A program made the translations under genes and the position numbers. The notes beneath the pieces were generated by a model. It was not told the origin of the DNA. It made no database searches and worked only from the letters and a program-made list of their open reading frames with translations. From Acidobacteriota bacterium (GTDB lineage Bacteria; Acidobacteriota; Terriglobia; Acidiferrales; UBA7541), in the NCBI GenBank assembly GCA_003225315.1, contig QHZD01000033.1:1-64000 (forward strand): a stretch of DNA of 64,000 nucleotides. Direction: 5' to 3'. Each line of letters begins with the position of its first letter. Within the stretch, counting starts at the first letter, position 1. Shown here one piece after another: positions 32,024 through 40,039 of the stretch.

Positions 32024-32962
32024 GTGTCTAGCGCCGATGTGCCAATTCACGGATCGCAACCGCCTAGGCTCGTCTCCGCGAATGGTATCCAGATTCGTGA
32101 AGACGTTCTCTATACCAACGCTAAGGGTGAACCGGACGATCGTAGCCGCAAGCGTGCGGATGAGGCGCTGGCAAGTTTGCATGACGTCCTTCCGAGCCTG
32201 CTGGAACCAAATGAAGCCGTTCTTTATGTAATCAAGAGTTGCCAGGCGCCCCTCGGTGCATTGGAACAGTTGTTCCTGGGGTGGTACGTCTATCGCGTTA
32301 CGGCGACCAGGCTCGTCTTCACGAATTTCCGTCTGCTGCACTTTGGGATGGGCTCGGACGGCAAGTGGAACCGCACTCTTAAGACCCTTCGATGGGGCGA
32401 CGTCACAGGCGCAAAAGTAAAGGGTTGGATCAACCGGCTGCTAGAGCTCCGTTACGCCAACGGAACCAAAGAAAGGTACTGGCGGCTTCCGAAGAAAGAC
32501 GGCAAGAAAGCGCGAGCGATTCTCGACGCCGTGCTGCCACAAAGCAGGGGAGAAGCAACGGCAGCCCAAGGCTTCCAATCGATTTGCCCGGATTGCCGCA
32601 CCCCGCTCGCTGCCGGAAACTATCAGTGCGGGAACTGCGGGCTCAAATTCAAAGATGAGAAGACCCTGCGCTGGCGGACGATTCTGATTCCTGGCGGTGG
32701 ATACCTTTATGCAGGCATGACCCTCCTGGGCGTTCTTGCGTTTCTGAGCGAGGGGATCTTCACCCTGGCAACGATATTCTCCGTGCTGATGGCAGTCGGG
32801 CTAATTCCCCCTGAGACCGCGGAGAACGGCCAGAAGATGGGACCGGCCGATTTATGGGGCGCGGCGCTGATATTGGCGTTTATCCTGGCGCTAAACAAGG
32901 CGTTAGAGTATCTGCACAGCCGGCGCGTGATTCGATCCTTTATTCCCTTGAAGAAGCCCTGA
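32024..32962 (+). CDS. Zinc-ribbon membrane protein of unknown function
   Basis: The 312-residue protein is not a family I recognise. Residues 60-165 form a globular region resembling PH-like domains (YRVTATRLVFTNFRLLHFGM ... GDVTGAKVKGWI ... KERYWRLP). A two-cysteine-pair zinc ribbon follows (ICPDCRTPLAAGNYQCGNCG) and then two or three membrane helices (TLLGVLAFLSEGIFTLATIF and ALILAFILALNKAL). Gene start is GTG 32024 with GGGAGG at 32012-32017. It stands alone between a divergent protease gene and a convergent dioxygenase gene. Confidence 0.75.
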   Translation: MSSADVPIHGSQPPRLVSANGIQIREDVLYTNAKGEPDDRSRKRADEALASLHDVLPSLLEPNEAVLYVIKSCQAPLGALEQLFLGWYVYRVTATRLVFTNFRLLHFGMGSDGKWNRTLKTLRWGDVTGAKVKGWINRLLELRYANGTKERYWRLPKKDGKKARAILDAVLPQSRGEATAAQGFQSICPDCRTPLAAGNYQCGNCGLKFKDEKTLRWRTILIPGGGYLYAGMTLLGVLAFLSEGIFTLATIFSVLMAVGLIPPETAENGQKMGPADLWGAALILAFILALNKALEYLHSRRVIRSFIPLKKP

Positions 32963-32984
32963 CAGAGACGCCGACGCGAACGCC

Positions 32985-33581
32985 TTAAAGCAGCTTTTCA
33001 GCGGAGTTCAGTTTGCCGTATTCGCTGGTGTAGAAGAGCGGAACGTCTGAATAAGTGCCATGGTCGCGGAGATAGACCTCGCAAGTGTCGAAGGGCTTCG
33101 AATAAATGTGGATGCTGACGGCGCGCTGGTTAAATTCAGCCAGGTTCAAGACTTCGTGGACCGGCTCGATGGGATTCACGTAGGCGGGATGCGCGGCGTC
33201 GAGATCGTAAGTATCGGTCGGGATGATTTTACAAGTGCCGTGGGCGGCGTCGCGGCAGTCAACACGATAGTTCTGGACGCGCAGCCGGCCGATCGGCGCG
33301 GACATCCAGCAATTCTGATCGCGATGATTGTGGATGCGGCTGTGCTGGCCGACTTCCCAGCAGACGGTCATGCATTCAAAGAGATCATTCCTGAAAATCA
33401 GATTGCGCGTGTAGCTGCCCTTTGAGAAATAAGAATATTTGTCGAGCGTCTCCGGAAGGACGCCGTGGCGGACCACATAGTCCTGAACATTTTTTAGTGT
33501 GAATTCGCGCACCGGGATGGCGGCGAGGCCCTTGACCCACTCCGAGATGGTGAGCTGTTCCGTTGCTACCTTCTGCGCCAT
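32985..33581 (-). CDS. Cysteine dioxygenase type I family protein
   Basis: This 198-residue cupin has the iron ligands HxH in RIHNHRDQNCWM and a third His in EPVHEVLNL. The Cys of the first motif and the Tyr of HIYSKPFDTC match the Cys-Tyr cofactor site of bacterial cysteine dioxygenases. It would oxidise L-cysteine (or a related thiol) to the sulfinic acid. ATG 33581 has GGAGG upstream; an upstream in-frame ATG at 33611 is less likely. It is divergent from rlmN. Confidence 0.87.
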   Translation of the reverse strand: MAQKVATEQLTISEWVKGLAAIPVREFTLKNVQDYVVRHGVLPETLDKYSYFSKGSYTRNLIFRNDLFECMTVCWEVGQHSRIHNHRDQNCWMSAPIGRLRVQNYRVDCRDAAHGTCKIIPTDTYDLDAAHPAYVNPIEPVHEVLNLAEFNQRAVSIHIYSKPFDTCEVYLRDHGTYSDVPLFYTSEYGKLNSAEKLL

Positions 33582-33689
33582 CGAAAGCCTCCGAATTGCG
33601 TGTGCCTGCAAAGCAGGTGACCGGACAATCCTGCTACAGCGGGGATTGCCAATGAATTATAGCGCGATTCAAAGGCGAAGTAAGGAGGT

Positions 33690-33711
33690 GAGGAAGTAAA
33701 GAAGTAAGGAA
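33690..33711 (+). repeat. Short dispersed repeat of GGAAGTAA units, copy 2
   Basis: This is a near-identical copy (two differences over 22 bases) of the A/G-rich repeat at 12114-12135, again located upstream of a gene (rlmN). Confidence 0.5.
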
Positions 33712-33778
33712 AAGAGGTAATCTGTATCTTGCCCCCGCAGAAGTGCTGAGAATGTGCCTGCGGGCAAGCAAGGGACTT

Positions 33779-34930
33779 ATGGAACTCCTGGGCAAATCGA
33801 AAGAAGAATTGCGCGCATTCTGCGCGGTGCTTGGCGAGCCGGCGTTTCGCGGAGCGCAGATTTATCATGCGCTGTACTCCGAAAGAAAATTTGATGTGGC
33901 GCAGATCACGAATCTTCCGGCGGCGCTGCGGGAGCGGCTGGGCAAGGAAGCGCGCGTCGCTTTGCTGGAGGTGAAGCAGCGGTTTGCGGCGGCGGATGGC
34001 TCGGTGCGGTACTTGTTTGGTTTGGGAAGCGCGGAAGAAAACAAAGATTTCAACACAGAGTTCGCAGAGAACATAGCGAACACAGAGAAGAGCGGAAAAG
34101 AAAGAGCGAGCCGCTTGCAGAAGCCGGCTTTGGTGGAAGCGGTATTCATGCCGAGCGAGGGGCGGCAGACGATTTGTATTTCGACGCAAGCGGGATGCGC
34201 TGTGGATTGCCATTTTTGCCTTACGGCGCAGCTGGGACTGATTCGCAACCTGACCGCCGGAGAAATTCTGGCGCAGGTTTTGCTGCCGCTGCAAGAGCAC
34301 AAAACACAGCTCGCGCCGCAGACCAATATTGTGCTGATGGGGCAAGGCGAGCCGCTGCTGAATTTCGAGCCGGTGATGGCGGCAGTGCGCATCCTCCTGG
34401 ACCCGGAGGGCATGGGGATTTCGCCGAAGCATGTGACACTTTCGACGAGCGGAATCGTGCCAGGAATCGAGCGGCTAGCGCAGGAAAAAGTGCGGCCCAA
34501 GCTGGCGATTTCACTGAATGCGTCAAATGACGAACAGCGCGACGCGTTGATGCCGATCAACAAGAAGTATCCGCTTGCTATGCTGATCGACGCCTGCAAG
34601 GAATATCCGCTGCGGACTTGGGAGCACTTGACGTTTGAATACGTGATGCTCGGCGGGATAAACGATGCGGTGGAAGATGCGCGGCGTGTGGTGCGGCTGC
34701 TCGCGCCACTCAAGAGCGTGAAAGTGAACTTGATCCCGTGGAATCCGGGAGAACTTCCCTACCGGGAATCTTCGCCGGAGCGAATTGAAGAGTTCCGGCG
34801 GATCCTGGTGGATCGCGGCGTGCCGGCATTTGTGCGCTATTCACGCGGGCGCGATGTGATGGCGGCATGCGGGCAACTGGCGCTGCTGCAGATTGATGGT
34901 TCGCAGTCGCCGGTTGTCAGCCTGCGGTAA
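33779..34930 (+). CDS. rlmN: 23S rRNA (adenine-2503-C2)-methyltransferase RlmN
   Basis: The protein is about 383 residues. It has the radical-SAM iron-sulfur motif C-x3-C-x2-C in GCAVDCHFCLTAQ, SAM-binding GQGEPLLN, and the C-terminal catalytic Cys in MAACGQ. It methylates A2503 of 23S rRNA and A37 of some tRNAs. Unusually, about 32 residues (NKDFNTEFAENIANTEKSGK onward) are inserted after YLFGLGS, where most RlmN proteins continue directly to the next strand. The inserted DNA contains a 9-base periodic repeat. ATG 33779 (MELLGKSKEEL) follows AAGGGA; GTG 33743 and ATG 33752 are less likely starts. Confidence 0.92.
   Translation: MELLGKSKEELRAFCAVLGEPAFRGAQIYHALYSERKFDVAQITNLPAALRERLGKEARVALLEVKQRFAAADGSVRYLFGLGSAEENKDFNTEFAENIANTEKSGKERASRLQKPALVEAVFMPSEGRQTICISTQAGCAVDCHFCLTAQLGLIRNLTAGEILAQVLLPLQEHKTQLAPQTNIVLMGQGEPLLNFEPVMAAVRILLDPEGMGISPKHVTLSTSGIVPGIERLAQEKVRPKLAISLNASNDEQRDALMPINKKYPLAMLIDACKEYPLRTWEHLTFEYVMLGGINDAVEDARRVVRLLAPLKSVKVNLIPWNPGELPYRESSPERIEEFRRILVDRGVPAFVRYSRGRDVMAACGQLALLQIDGSQSPVVSLR
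34052..34087 (+). repeat. 9-base tandem repeat inside rlmN
   Basis: Four 9-base units based on AACACAGAG (34052, 34061, 34070, 34079) lie in frame inside rlmN and encode NTEFAENIANTE. A related (ACACAGAGAACGCGGAG) stretch occurs at about 40095-40120 outside genes. It looks like a dispersed low-complexity repeat tolerated in a surface loop. Confidence 0.6.
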
Positions 34931-34990
34931 ACAGAAGGAAGCGTACCAAGAGGTAGTTATCCATACCTCCCCCATCCCCCTGTTTTTCAT

Positions 34991-35060
34991 CAAGTGTTGA
35001 TTCTAAAGGCAGTTAAAGTTTTCTATTTTGATGCACGTTCACAAGTGTTAATTCTAAAGG
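34991..35060 (+). repeat. Direct repeat CAAGTGTTRATTCTAAAGG (two copies)
   Basis: Copies at 34991-35009 and 35042-35060 agree at 18 of 19 positions, spaced 51 bases start to start. The flanks are AT-rich. Possible protein-binding iterons or a duplicated insertion scar. Confidence 0.6.
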
Positions 35061-35127
35061 AACTTGCATTGCACCGAAATTGTGCAAGAGGCGAGCATTT
35101 GCGAATGAGTCCTTGCTTGGGAACGGT

Positions 35128-35155
35128 TGAGATCCTTCGCTGCGCTCAGGATGAC
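35128..35155. repeat. Palindromic repeat element (CCTTCGCTGCGCTCAGGATGA type)
   Basis: ATCCT (35132-35136) pairs with AGGAT (35148-35152), and TGAG with CTCA. This class of imperfect palindrome with a TTCGCTGCGCTCAGGATGAC core is a dispersed intergenic repeat I recall from many bacterial genomes. Confidence 0.5.
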
Positions 35156-35227
35156 ACCGACGAGGACCGACAAAGAGAATAAGACCGACGTCACGCAACG
35201 AGAATGGGTCGCTGATCCAAAAGAAAA

Positions 35228-35245
35228 GCGGGAGCAAGCTCCCGC
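35228..35245. repeat. Perfect hairpin GCGGGAGC/GCTCCCGC
   Basis: An 8-bp perfect stem (35228-35235 with 35238-35245) with a 2-base gap. It belongs in type with the palindromic units found inside mtaB (39346, 39593). Confidence 0.55.
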
Positions 35246-35352
35246 AGTCCATACGCAGTTCTATACAAATAGTATACCACAAAGATAACCAAAGTCAAGG
35301 ACGAACTTGCAAAAAAACTCGTGGTGTAGGCATCAGAGATTCAAGGCGGGGA

Positions 35353-36306
35353 TTAGCGGAGGCCGATGACGGACAGGAGGCGGCCGCTCTGGACACCTTC
35401 CTTGCGGTAGCTGAAGAGAAGGTCGCGGCGGCAGGCGGTGCAGAGGCCGCTCACGAGGATGTTGGAGGCACGCACGCCAGCGCCAAGGAGTTGAGCGCGA
35501 TTGGCTTTGCGGAGGTCGAGGAGGACGTTCTTCGGCGGAGGCTGGTGGCCTGGAGGCATCATGTTCAGCCACTGGATGGGATTGGGCTCGTCACCAGTGC
35601 GGAATTCGTCGAACCATTCGGGGGCTTCGGCGAACTGGGTAAGAAACTGGGTGGCGACTTCGGTGCCGACTTCGTAGCAGCAGCCACCGATGGAGGGGCC
35701 GATGGCGGCAAACAGATCGCCAGGCTTGGATTTGAAATGCATTTGCAGCTGGCCGATGGCTTTAACGACGATGCGCCGGAGGGTACCGCGCCAGCCGGCA
35801 TGAATGGAGGCGACGGCGCGCTTTTTGGGATCGACGAGGAGAATCGGAACGCAGTCAGCGGTTTGGACGCCCAGGAGGAGGCCAGGACGGTTGGTGACGG
35901 AGGCATCGCCCTGGCAGGATTGGGACGGTGCGACGTCGAAAAGGTGGATGACGTCGGAATGGATTTGTTTAAGAGAAACGAGTTGCAAGTCGGACGCGCC
36001 GAGGGCGGATTGGAAGCGGCGGCGGTTTTCGAGGACGTTTTCCTGGGTGTCCCATTCGGTGAAGCCGAGATTGAGAGCTCTTTCGCCATTCTGATCACTC
36101 ACCCCGCCGGGCTTGGTGCTGAAGCCGTGGACGAGCCAGGAGAGTTTTGAAAGGGCAGGCACCTGGAGGATTCGCACGCCGCGCACGCTGAGTTCAGTCC
36201 AGGCGATCCTGACGCCGACGTCGGGGCGTGATTTGCGAGCGCTGCGCTTGGTCGTTACTGTTTTCGTGGAAGCCACAAGTCTACCAGTATATTCTGAGTT
36301 GGCCAT
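35353..36306 (-). CDS. pgeF: Peptidoglycan editing factor PgeF (YfiH/laccase-domain family)
   Basis: The protein is about 317 residues. The Cu-oxidase_4 (DUF152) active-site residues are visible: His in LKQIHSDVI, Cys in VQTADCVPILLVD and His in SIHAGWRGTL. E. coli PgeF removes L-Ser-containing precursors misincorporated into peptidoglycan; the family also has purine nucleosidase-like activities (human FAMIN). ATG 36306 (MANSEYTG) is taken as start; the frame is open to GTG 36333. It is divergent from acpS across a small hairpin region. Confidence 0.88.
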   Translation of the reverse strand: MANSEYTGRLVASTKTVTTKRSARKSRPDVGVRIAWTELSVRGVRILQVPALSKLSWLVHGFSTKPGGVSDQNGERALNLGFTEWDTQENVLENRRRFQSALGASDLQLVSLKQIHSDVIHLFDVAPSQSCQGDASVTNRPGLLLGVQTADCVPILLVDPKKRAVASIHAGWRGTLRRIVVKAIGQLQMHFKSKPGDLFAAIGPSIGGCCYEVGTEVATQFLTQFAEAPEWFDEFRTGDEPNPIQWLNMMPPGHQPPPKNVLLDLRKANRAQLLGAGVRASNILVSGLCTACRRDLLFSYRKEGVQSGRLLSVIGLR

Positions 36307-36329
36307 TAGACAGAGCAGAGGAAAAAGCC

Positions 36330-36347
36330 TCACCCCTGAAGGGGTGA
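36330..36347. repeat. Perfect palindrome TCACCCCTGAAGGGGTGA
   Basis: An 8-bp stem with a 2-base loop between divergent pgeF and acpS. It is another short palindromic repeat of the kind seen elsewhere in this window. It could instead be an operator shared by both genes. Confidence 0.5.
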
Positions 36348-36363
36348 GCTACAGGGTGGAACA

Positions 36364-36741
36364 TTGATCGTGGGAATGGGGGTGGACATTGCGGAAGTGG
36401 AGCGCATCCAAGGGGCGATCGAACGGCATGGGGAAGTGTTTCTGAAACGAGTGTATACAACGAGGGAACGCCAGTACTGCGAGCGGTTCAAGAATAAATA
36501 TGAGCGGTATGCGGGACGGTTCGCTGCGAAAGAAGCGGCGATGAAGGCGCTGGGGACGGGCTGGCGGCGCGGCGTGAGATGGGTAGATTTGGAAGTGGTG
36601 CGGGAGACGAGCGGGCGGCCGACGCTGGCAATTTCGGGTGAGGCGGCAAAAATCGCGAAGCAGATCGGTGTGAAGAGCGTGGCGCTCAGCATCACCCATA
36701 CGGAAAGTCAGGCGCTGGCCCAGGTCATTTTCGAAGGCTGA
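36364..36741 (+). CDS. acpS: Holo-[acyl-carrier-protein] synthase
   Basis: The 125-residue 4'-phosphopantetheinyl transferase has MGVDIAEVERI (metal-binding Asp) and RFAAKEAAMKALGTG (catalytic Glu/Lys block). It transfers phosphopantetheine from CoA to acyl carrier protein. The start is TTG 36364 (MIVGMGVDI) with AGGGTGG just upstream. The family fold is complete, with SITHTESQALAQV at the end. Confidence 0.94.
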   Translation: MIVGMGVDIAEVERIQGAIERHGEVFLKRVYTTRERQYCERFKNKYERYAGRFAAKEAAMKALGTGWRRGVRWVDLEVVRETSGRPTLAISGEAAKIAKQIGVKSVALSITHTESQALAQVIFEG

Positions 36742-36842
36742 CAGAATCTTTCCAAGGCCGTGCGAGCGATTATCCCCGCGAGAACTTTCGCACCAAAAAA
36801 CTCCACGAACCTGCGACCGCAGAGTCCAAAGCAATTCGGACA

Positions 36843-38525
36843 TTATTTGACGACAAGAAAATCACCGATGGCCAGTGCGTCGATGCCAGCGCAATAGAAG
36901 CTGCGGATGGCCTCGCGGGGATCGGAAACCAGAGGCTCGCCGAAGAGATTGAACGAAGTGTTGAAGAGGACTGGAGCGGGCGCGCGCTCGCCGAATTTGT
37001 GGAGCAGGCGCCAAAAGCGAGGATTGGTTTCGCGTTCGACGGCGTGAACTCGGACGGTGCGGCCTTCGAAGGCAAACCGCTCAAGAGCGGCCGGCACACC
37101 AGGCTTGAGCGTGCCGAGAGACGCCATGAAGCGGCAATTGGGAGAGCAATCGAAGAATTGCGAGACGGTTTCGGCGGGGGCGGAAAACGCGAAGGGGTGG
37201 AAGTCCTCGCGGTGCTTGATGTATTGATTCACGTTTTCGATGACGTATTCGGAAAAAGGAGAAGCAAGAATACTGCGGTTGCCAAGAGCACGATGTCCAA
37301 ATTCAGTGCGTCCCTGGAACCAAGCCACAATTTTGTCCCGCAGGAGGAGTTGCGCAACTTCCGCGAGAAGCGGTTCTTCTCCGGAAGGGTATTTGTAGAT
37401 GACTTTACAGTTGTCGAGGACCGATTTGATTTCCGAAGAGGAGAAGCCGGGGCCGAGGTAGAGATGCGGCAGCGATTGCCGAGCGGGACGGCCGAGGCTC
37501 TTCCGAGCGAGGAGCGCCGCGCCCAGGGCCGCGCCGGAATTGCCGGCCACGGGTTGCACATAAACGTTCTTGAACGCGCCGCGAGTCTCGAGGGCGCGGA
37601 CGAGGAAAACGTTCAAGAATAGGCCGCCGGCAACGCACAAAGAGTCCACAGAGTGTTCTTTCCGATAGCGCTCGGCGATCGCGAGAACAATTTCTTCGAG
37701 GACGTCGCGGGCGCTGCGGGCGAGAGAGGCGCGCAACTGTGGATCGGCCGCCACGGCCTGCGGATCGAGCTTCGAATCGCGGAAGAATTCCACGGCGAAG
37801 GCCGTGGCTTCGTCCGGCTCCCGGCCGAAATAGCGGGTGTTCAGGACCGGCAGGCCATTGGAGTTCCACTGGAAAATCCTACGAAAGGCAGGAGCGAAAT
37901 CGGGTTTGCCATCCTTGCTCAGCCATTGCACTTTGTGTTCGTCGCGGCGAGCGCGGAGGCCAAGTAGCTGGGTGACACGGGAATAAAACCAGCCGAGAGA
38001 ATTGGGAAAACGGAGCGGCTGAAGAAGGCGAAGTTCGTCGCCTTCGCCGAGGTAAAGCGAGCCGGAGCGCATATCGCCGGATTCATCGAGGGTCAGCACC
38101 AAAGCGCGTTCGAAAGGTGAAGCATAGTAGGCGCTGGCGGCGTGGCAGAGATGGTGCTCGAAGAACAGGAAGGGAGTGGATGCGCCGTAGAGGCGGCGAG
38201 TCTGACGGAGTTGAGCGGCCTCTCGAAAATTCCGGCCTAGCGAATGGGTCCAAGCCGCGCCGGAACCGGAAAAGGTGCGCCGGAGACGAAACCGAGCTTC
38301 GCGCAAGGAGGAGATGGACAGACGGCGGGGGAAAGCGGCGAGCTGTATATCGGTGATTTGTGCGTTGCGCTGCTGGAGACAGCGGGCAATCGCGAGGCGG
38401 GGAATCCCGCCCATGCCTGTTGAGCGGCTAAGCTTCTCTTCTTCAATGGCGGAAACGATGGAGTTTTCGTCCACAAGGACTGCAGAAGAGTCGCGGCCAA
38501 AACTCCAGATGCCAAGGGTGAGCAT
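36843..38525 (-). CDS. Carbamoyltransferase, NodU/CmcH family (first copy)
   Basis: The 560-residue protein has an N-terminal ASKHA/Kae1-like domain (LTLGIWSFGRDSSAVLVDEN; FFEHHLCHAASAYYASPF with metal-binding His; LTLDESGD) and the C-terminal YrdC-like domain region (FGHRALGNRSILASPFSEY, PVLFNTSFNLFGEPLV). Such enzymes make carbamoyl-AMP from carbamoyl phosphate and ATP and transfer the carbamoyl group to hydroxyls of sugars, antibiotics or polysaccharides. The block usually reading GEYKVMGLAPYG is replaced by DEHKVQWLSKDG, so it belongs to a divergent subgroup. mtaB follows on the same strand upstream, 20 bases away. Confidence 0.88.
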   Translation of the reverse strand: MLTLGIWSFGRDSSAVLVDENSIVSAIEEEKLSRSTGMGGIPRLAIARCLQQRNAQITDIQLAAFPRRLSISSLREARFRLRRTFSGSGAAWTHSLGRNFREAAQLRQTRRLYGASTPFLFFEHHLCHAASAYYASPFERALVLTLDESGDMRSGSLYLGEGDELRLLQPLRFPNSLGWFYSRVTQLLGLRARRDEHKVQWLSKDGKPDFAPAFRRIFQWNSNGLPVLNTRYFGREPDEATAFAVEFFRDSKLDPQAVAADPQLRASLARSARDVLEEIVLAIAERYRKEHSVDSLCVAGGLFLNVFLVRALETRGAFKNVYVQPVAGNSGAALGAALLARKSLGRPARQSLPHLYLGPGFSSSEIKSVLDNCKVIYKYPSGEEPLLAEVAQLLLRDKIVAWFQGRTEFGHRALGNRSILASPFSEYVIENVNQYIKHREDFHPFAFSAPAETVSQFFDCSPNCRFMASLGTLKPGVPAALERFAFEGRTVRVHAVERETNPRFWRLLHKFGERAPAPVLFNTSFNLFGEPLVSDPREAIRSFYCAGIDALAIGDFLVVK

Positions 38526-38545
38526 CGCGTTAGAGTGCCACGATT

Positions 38546-40039
38546 CTACTGCTTCTGGAGCGAAACTGATTCAGAAACTTGCCCGACAAGATAAGTTTCC
38601 CGGCAGGAACCGACTCTGACATCCAACCATTGATTTGCAGGGAATACTCCGTCCACGAAGACGCGGAGATAGTTGCTGGAAAGCGCGGGAGTCTGCCGGC
38701 CCATCAACTCGCTTGAAGGATGAAGGGTGAGGGCGCGGAGAGTGCGGCCGATTTGGGATTGGCGGAAGGCGGCGGATTTCTTTTCGCCGAGGGCGCGTAG
38801 TTCGCGGGCGCGGCGCTTGATGATGGTGCCAGGGACTTCGTTCGAAAGCGCGGCGGCTTTGGTACCCGGGCGCTTCGAGAAAGAGAAAACGTGGAGATAG
38901 GTGAAGGGAAGGCGCTCGATGAAGGCGACCGTGGCGGCGTGATCATCTTCGGTTTCGCCGGGAAAACCGGTGATGACGTCGGCGCCGATGGCCGCGTGTG
39001 GGAGGCGTTCGTGGACGAGTTCGACGCGGCGGGCATAGTGCTCGGCGCGATACCAGCGGTGCATGGCGGCGAGGATGCGGTTGGAGGCGGACTGCAAAGG
39101 CATATGGAAGTGCTGGGCGATGCGATCTGTGGAAGCAAAGAGATCGACGAGGTCCTGGGTAACGTCGAGAGGCTCGATGGAGCTGATGCGGAGGCGCTCG
39201 ACCGATGTTTCGCCGAGAATGCGGCGGAGAAGCTCTTCGAATTCGACGCGGGGAGAGAGGTCGCGGCCGTAGGTGCCGAGGTTGATGCCGCTGAGAACGA
39301 TCTCGCGGGCTGGGAGAGAGCCGCACAAAGACTCGGAGCGGACGCGGACAGGCAAGAATGCCTGTCCCACTATCAGGCGGCGGATTTCTTCGATTACTTT
39401 GTCTGGTGGCAGACTGCGGCTCTTGCCACGGACGAACGGGATGACGCAATAGGAGCAGCGGGAGTCGCAGCCGTCCTGGATTTTGAGCGTGGGGCGGGTG
39501 TGATTCCCTTCCCCGCCGAGGACGGGGGCGGAGAGGAATTCCGCGCGGTCGAAGATGTTGCCAGTAAGGATCTTTGCGAGATGGGGCGAATTGGGCGGGG
39601 CAAGCTCCGCCCCTACAAAGGAATGGAACGGCACCGTTGAGTCAGAATGAAGGGCCGCAACGGGGAAAAAATCGTTTGCGGAATAAGGGGGCGTGACGGA
39701 TGAGAGCGAATCGATGAGCAGGGGGATTTGTGGTTTGTGGGAATTGCCGACGACCCAGGAAACGCCCGGGAGAGCGGCCAGTTCTTCGGGGACGCGCTGG
39801 GCGTAGCACCCAGTGACAATGAGGCGGACAGCGGGGTTGGCAGCGTGAAGCCTGCGAATGGCGTCGCGGGCCTTTGCGTCGGCGGAAGCGGTGACTGTAC
39901 AGGTGTTGAGGACAACGATGTCGGCAGTAGTGGGCGTGGCGGCGGATGTGCAACCGCGGTCAAGCAACTGGCGCTCGATGGCGGCACCATCGGCTTGCGT
40001 GGCGCGGCAGCCGAATTGTTCGATGAAGAAAGTAGGCAT
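38546..40039 (-). CDS. mtaB: tRNA t6A37 methylthiotransferase MtaB
   Basis: The protein is about 497 residues. The MTTase N-terminal domain has cysteines in EQFGCRATQADG, NTCTVTASAD and VTGCYAQ. The radical-SAM motif is C-x3-C-x2-C in GCDSRCSYCVIPFVRGKSRS, and a TRAM-like C-terminus follows. It methylthiolates t6A37 of tRNA. At least two segments look like inserted repeats: FVGAELAPPNSPHLAK and LIVGQAFLPVRVRSESLCG, each encoded by a DNA palindrome and in frame. They explain the extra length over the usual 430-450 residues. ATG 40039 gives the family-like start MPTFFIEQFGC. Confidence 0.92.
   Translation of the reverse strand: MPTFFIEQFGCRATQADGAAIERQLLDRGCTSAATPTTADIVVLNTCTVTASADAKARDAIRRLHAANPAVRLIVTGCYAQRVPEELAALPGVSWVVGNSHKPQIPLLIDSLSSVTPPYSANDFFPVAALHSDSTVPFHSFVGAELAPPNSPHLAKILTGNIFDRAEFLSAPVLGGEGNHTRPTLKIQDGCDSRCSYCVIPFVRGKSRSLPPDKVIEEIRRLIVGQAFLPVRVRSESLCGSLPAREIVLSGINLGTYGRDLSPRVEFEELLRRILGETSVERLRISSIEPLDVTQDLVDLFASTDRIAQHFHMPLQSASNRILAAMHRWYRAEHYARRVELVHERLPHAAIGADVITGFPGETEDDHAATVAFIERLPFTYLHVFSFSKRPGTKAAALSNEVPGTIIKRRARELRALGEKKSAAFRQSQIGRTLRALTLHPSSELMGRQTPALSSNYLRVFVDGVFPANQWLDVRVGSCRETYLVGQVSESVSLQKQ
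39346..39367. repeat. Palindromic insertion in mtaB (GGACAGGCA/TGCCTGTCC)
   Basis: A 9-bp perfect stem (39346-39354 with 39359-39367) with loop AGAA. On the mtaB strand it encodes VGQAFLPV. It is a dispersed repeat of the GGACAGGCAttcttTGCCTGTCC kind, inserted in frame. Confidence 0.7.
39593..39612. repeat. Palindromic insertion in mtaB (GGGCGGGGC/GCTCCGCCC)
   Basis: A 9-bp stem (one G-U pair; 39593-39601 with 39604-39612) around AA. On the mtaB strand it encodes part of FVGAELAPPNSP. It is of the GGGGCGGAGCTTGCCCCGCC type, again in frame in a family-variable region. Confidence 0.65.

Larger units (their letters stand above)
34931..35352. other. Repeat-rich intergenic region after rlmN
   Basis: About 420 bases with no convincing gene. 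It carries several repeats, listed separately: a 19-base direct repeat at 34991 and 35042, a palindromic element at 35128-35155 and a hairpin at 35228-35245. The stretch is locally AT-rich at 34980-35040 and 35260-35300, unlike its surroundings. Confidence 0.5.

Noticed and set aside
34931-35352. CRISPR-like array from the repeats near 35 kb
   Set aside because: Only two direct copies of one 19-base unit and unrelated palindromes; no regular spacer pattern and no cas genes.
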